Assembly: GCA_964529325.1 (NCBI GenBank)
Contig: CAZGWH010000084.1
Span: 1 to 5,567, forward strand
Source: GCA-2689995 sp964529325
GTDB taxonomy: Bacteria; Fidelibacterota; Marinisomatia; SCGC-AAA003-L08; GCA-2689995
DNA length: 5,567 nucleotides
Direction: 5' to 3'
Below are positions 3,924 through 5,567 of the stretch, one piece after another; within the stretch, counting starts at the first letter, position 1, and each line of letters opens with the position of its first letter. A model generated the notes under the pieces. It searched no databases and had not been told where the DNA came from. It worked only from the letters and a program-made list of their open reading frames with translations. Position numbers and translations under genes: made by a program.

Positions 3924-5477
3924 ATGATTCATAGATTCAGAATATTTATCTTTATTTTTTGTAGTTTTATGTTTGCTGATGTTGAAGGTTGGAATTCTTC
4001 TACTTTTGAATATTTGTGGAATAAATATGCATATAATACAAAATTTAGAGAACCAATTGATATTACTCCATTCGAAGTAAGGTTTTCTCAGCTTTTATAT
4101 ATTGGGCCAAATATTAAGTCTGATTATTTTCTACCTCTACCATGGATGAATATTATTGAATCTGATTCTAGTATGATTTCTATTCAAGATAATTTGGTTA
4201 GTATTGCTGAATTCTCAGATTATAAAAATAGAGTTCTTAATTCTGTTGAAATTGATATTTTTCGAAAGAATTTTTTAATTAAGTATTTCAATCAAAATTT
4301 AATCGATATTCAAACAGGGATTACTTATAATCGGATTGAAGCAAAAACAGGATTTGAATTGCCCGTTGATAATGAAAATTGGAAAGATTCACCTCAAGAA
4401 GTAGCTGGAGATTTTCAATTTAACCCAATCATTGAATCTGCAGGGATTAGAACGACACTGACATGGAAACCAACATTACATTTTCAGTTTACAAGTGGTG
4501 CATTTTTGGGTTATTCAGTTGGGACTTTATATAAATCTACTGGCGGAAACCGATATTTATGGGGTGCTGGTAATCGCTGGAATTTAACTACATCATCTGC
4601 ATTTGTAGTAGAGGATAAAGATAAAAATTTCAATTATGTTTTTAATGCTGGTTTTGAATCAGGATTCGTTACTTTAAATAAAATGAATGATAATGAATAT
4701 CAAATTTCACCAATTACAAGTGTAGAAATGTATACTTATGGTTGGAATTTTTCAGTTGGCGTTCAATATGGTGGACGCAGAACGATGGGTGATAATGGAT
4801 TTAGGAGAATTGTAGAAGATGATTATATTGGTGCAATTGAGAGATTAGGTCAATTTGTTCGCCTCAATCCTGAACATTCAAATATTCCTGAAGCTACAAA
4901 TTTAATTAAAGAGTGTGAACGACGAGTATCTTTACAAGCATATACCGAAGGTATGGACGCATTAAATCAAGATGATTATTCAACCGCTGGATATTTGTTA
5001 AAACAGGCATACGATTCTGATGAGGAAAATATTAAAACACTTGCAAAATTTCAATTGGATAAAATCGCAAGTACTTTAATTGATAGTGTAAGAAATAATT
5101 TAGATCATATTATTTTATCTAAAGCTGAAAAATTAGTATTAAAAGCTAAAAGTTATTCAAATGAGTTTTCTAAAGAAGCAGATATATTACGAGGCGAAAT
5201 ATATTTAACTCAGGGTGATTTATTATTGAAAAAAGGTCAATTTGGTAGATCCTTAGAAAAATATCATGAAGCTGTATTAGTGAGTAAAGATTTAACTTTT
5301 TTAGTAAATGAAAAGGAAAAAACACTTGCTAAAGCATTTCTAAATGATGCGAGTAAAGGATTTGAAATAGGTGAACTTTTATTTATTATTGAATCTTTAA
5401 AACAATCTCAAAATTTAAACCCCAAAATTGACCCTGAATTTATTGACATTATTAATTTCTTAGAAAAATTAAAGTAG
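3924..5477 (+). CDS. Exported outer-membrane-type protein with C-terminal TPR-like repeats, function unknown
   Basis: A 517-residue protein I do not recognise as a named family. Residues 1-18 look like a signal peptide (MIHRFR, an Ile/Phe-rich core, then FMFA before DVEG). Residues 110-285 are rich in alternating, aromatic-containing strands typical of outer-membrane barrels, for example FQFTSGAFLGYSVGTLYKS (187-205), FNYVFNAGFESGFVTL (236-251) and YGWNFSVGVQYGGRR (272-286). From about 293 the character becomes helical and TPR-like: DDYIGAIERLGQFVRLNPEH (299-318), AYTEGMDALNQDDYSTAGYL (339-358) and GDLLLKKGQFGRSLEKYHEA (431-450). The ATG at 3924 is the first in-frame canonical start after a TAA at 3864-3866; the next Met (residue 16) would remove the signal peptide. 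No Shine-Dalgarno sequence precedes it, only TTTTTCCCTCTT. A periplasm-facing TPR domain on a barrel would suit a scaffold or assembly role, but this is inference. Confidence 0.88.
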   Translation: MIHRFRIFIFIFCSFMFADVEGWNSSTFEYLWNKYAYNTKFREPIDITPFEVRFSQLLYIGPNIKSDYFLPLPWMNIIESDSSMISIQDNLVSIAEFSDYKNRVLNSVEIDIFRKNFLIKYFNQNLIDIQTGITYNRIEAKTGFELPVDNENWKDSPQEVAGDFQFNPIIESAGIRTTLTWKPTLHFQFTSGAFLGYSVGTLYKSTGGNRYLWGAGNRWNLTTSSAFVVEDKDKNFNYVFNAGFESGFVTLNKMNDNEYQISPITSVEMYTYGWNFSVGVQYGGRRTMGDNGFRRIVEDDYIGAIERLGQFVRLNPEHSNIPEATNLIKECERRVSLQAYTEGMDALNQDDYSTAGYLLKQAYDSDEENIKTLAKFQLDKIASTLIDSVRNNLDHIILSKAEKLVLKAKSYSNEFSKEADILRGEIYLTQGDLLLKKGQFGRSLEKYHEAVLVSKDLTFLVNEKEKTLAKAFLNDASKGFEIGELLFIIESLKQSQNLNPKIDPEFIDIINFLEKLK

Positions 5478-5478
5478 G

Positions 5479-5548
5479 TTTTTAGGTTAAATCTCACCCG
5501 TTGGAGAGGAAATGGACTATTTTACCCTTAGGTATTACCTCCTAAAAA
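5479..5548. repeat. Weak inverted repeat after the barrel/TPR gene
   Basis: TTTTTAGG at 5479-5486 and CCTAAAAA at 5541-5548 are perfect 8-nt complementary arms, 54 nt apart. A second, overlapping pairing is possible: TTTACC at 5521-5526 with GGTAAA at 5555-5560, extended by TTA/TAA across one mismatch. Neither is followed by a T-run, so this is not a clear terminator. The arms may be chance in AT-rich DNA or part of a leader for a gene beyond the window. Confidence 0.25.
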
Positions 5549-5567
5549 GTTAATGGTAAATTTAAAT

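Noticed and set aside
3969..3971. ATG at residue 16 as the true start of the barrel/TPR gene
   Set aside because: It has no ribosome binding site either, and using it would remove the hydrophobic export signal that the rest of the protein requires.

Overview
This is a strongly AT-rich window, apparently chromosomal, with two complete plus-strand genes and short intergenic stretches. The best guess for the host is a marine bacterium of the Fibrobacteres-Chlorobi-Bacteroidetes (FCB) superphylum, most likely Candidatus Marinimicrobia (SAR406). Three things point there: a YPNPFN-type C-terminal sorting tail (type IX secretion, type A), acidic cysteine-rich ECGVCEG / GELGG linkers of the kind I associate with that lineage, and a barrel-plus-TPR envelope protein next door. 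The assignment is an inference; no rRNA or universal marker is present.

Layout. Bases 1-45 can be read as the last 14 codons of an upstream gene ending in TGA. A plausible sigma70-type promoter (TTGAAT, 16 nt, TATAAT) and a Shine-Dalgarno sequence AAAAGGA lead into a 1230-residue secreted protein (108-3800). It has a signal peptide, seven cohesin-like beta-sandwich modules separated by six cysteine-rich acidic linkers (two with thrombospondin type-3-like Asp motifs), and a type IX sorting domain. A 12-bp perfect hairpin with a T-run (3826-3858) terminates it. The second gene (3924-5477) encodes a 517-residue exported protein with a probable outer-membrane beta-sheet region followed by TPR-like helices; it has no visible Shine-Dalgarno sequence. 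The last 90 bases hold only a weak inverted repeat and a 13-codon reading frame behind a purine-rich stretch.

How the genes relate. Both products are envelope or surface proteins, but the strong terminator between them argues for separate transcription. The large protein is probably displayed or released by type IX secretion. Nothing in the window shows that the barrel/TPR protein is part of that machinery.

The most distinctive material is in the large protein. Between Lys2 and Lys1163 there is no lysine at all, and only three arginines (931, 932, 1147). There are 60 cysteines in a highly regular arrangement. Six of the seven modules carry a cysteine pair, at exactly 21-residue spacing in five of them. 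The one module that lost a partner is followed by the only linker with an odd cysteine count. A gap-free internal duplication relates modules 3 and 6.
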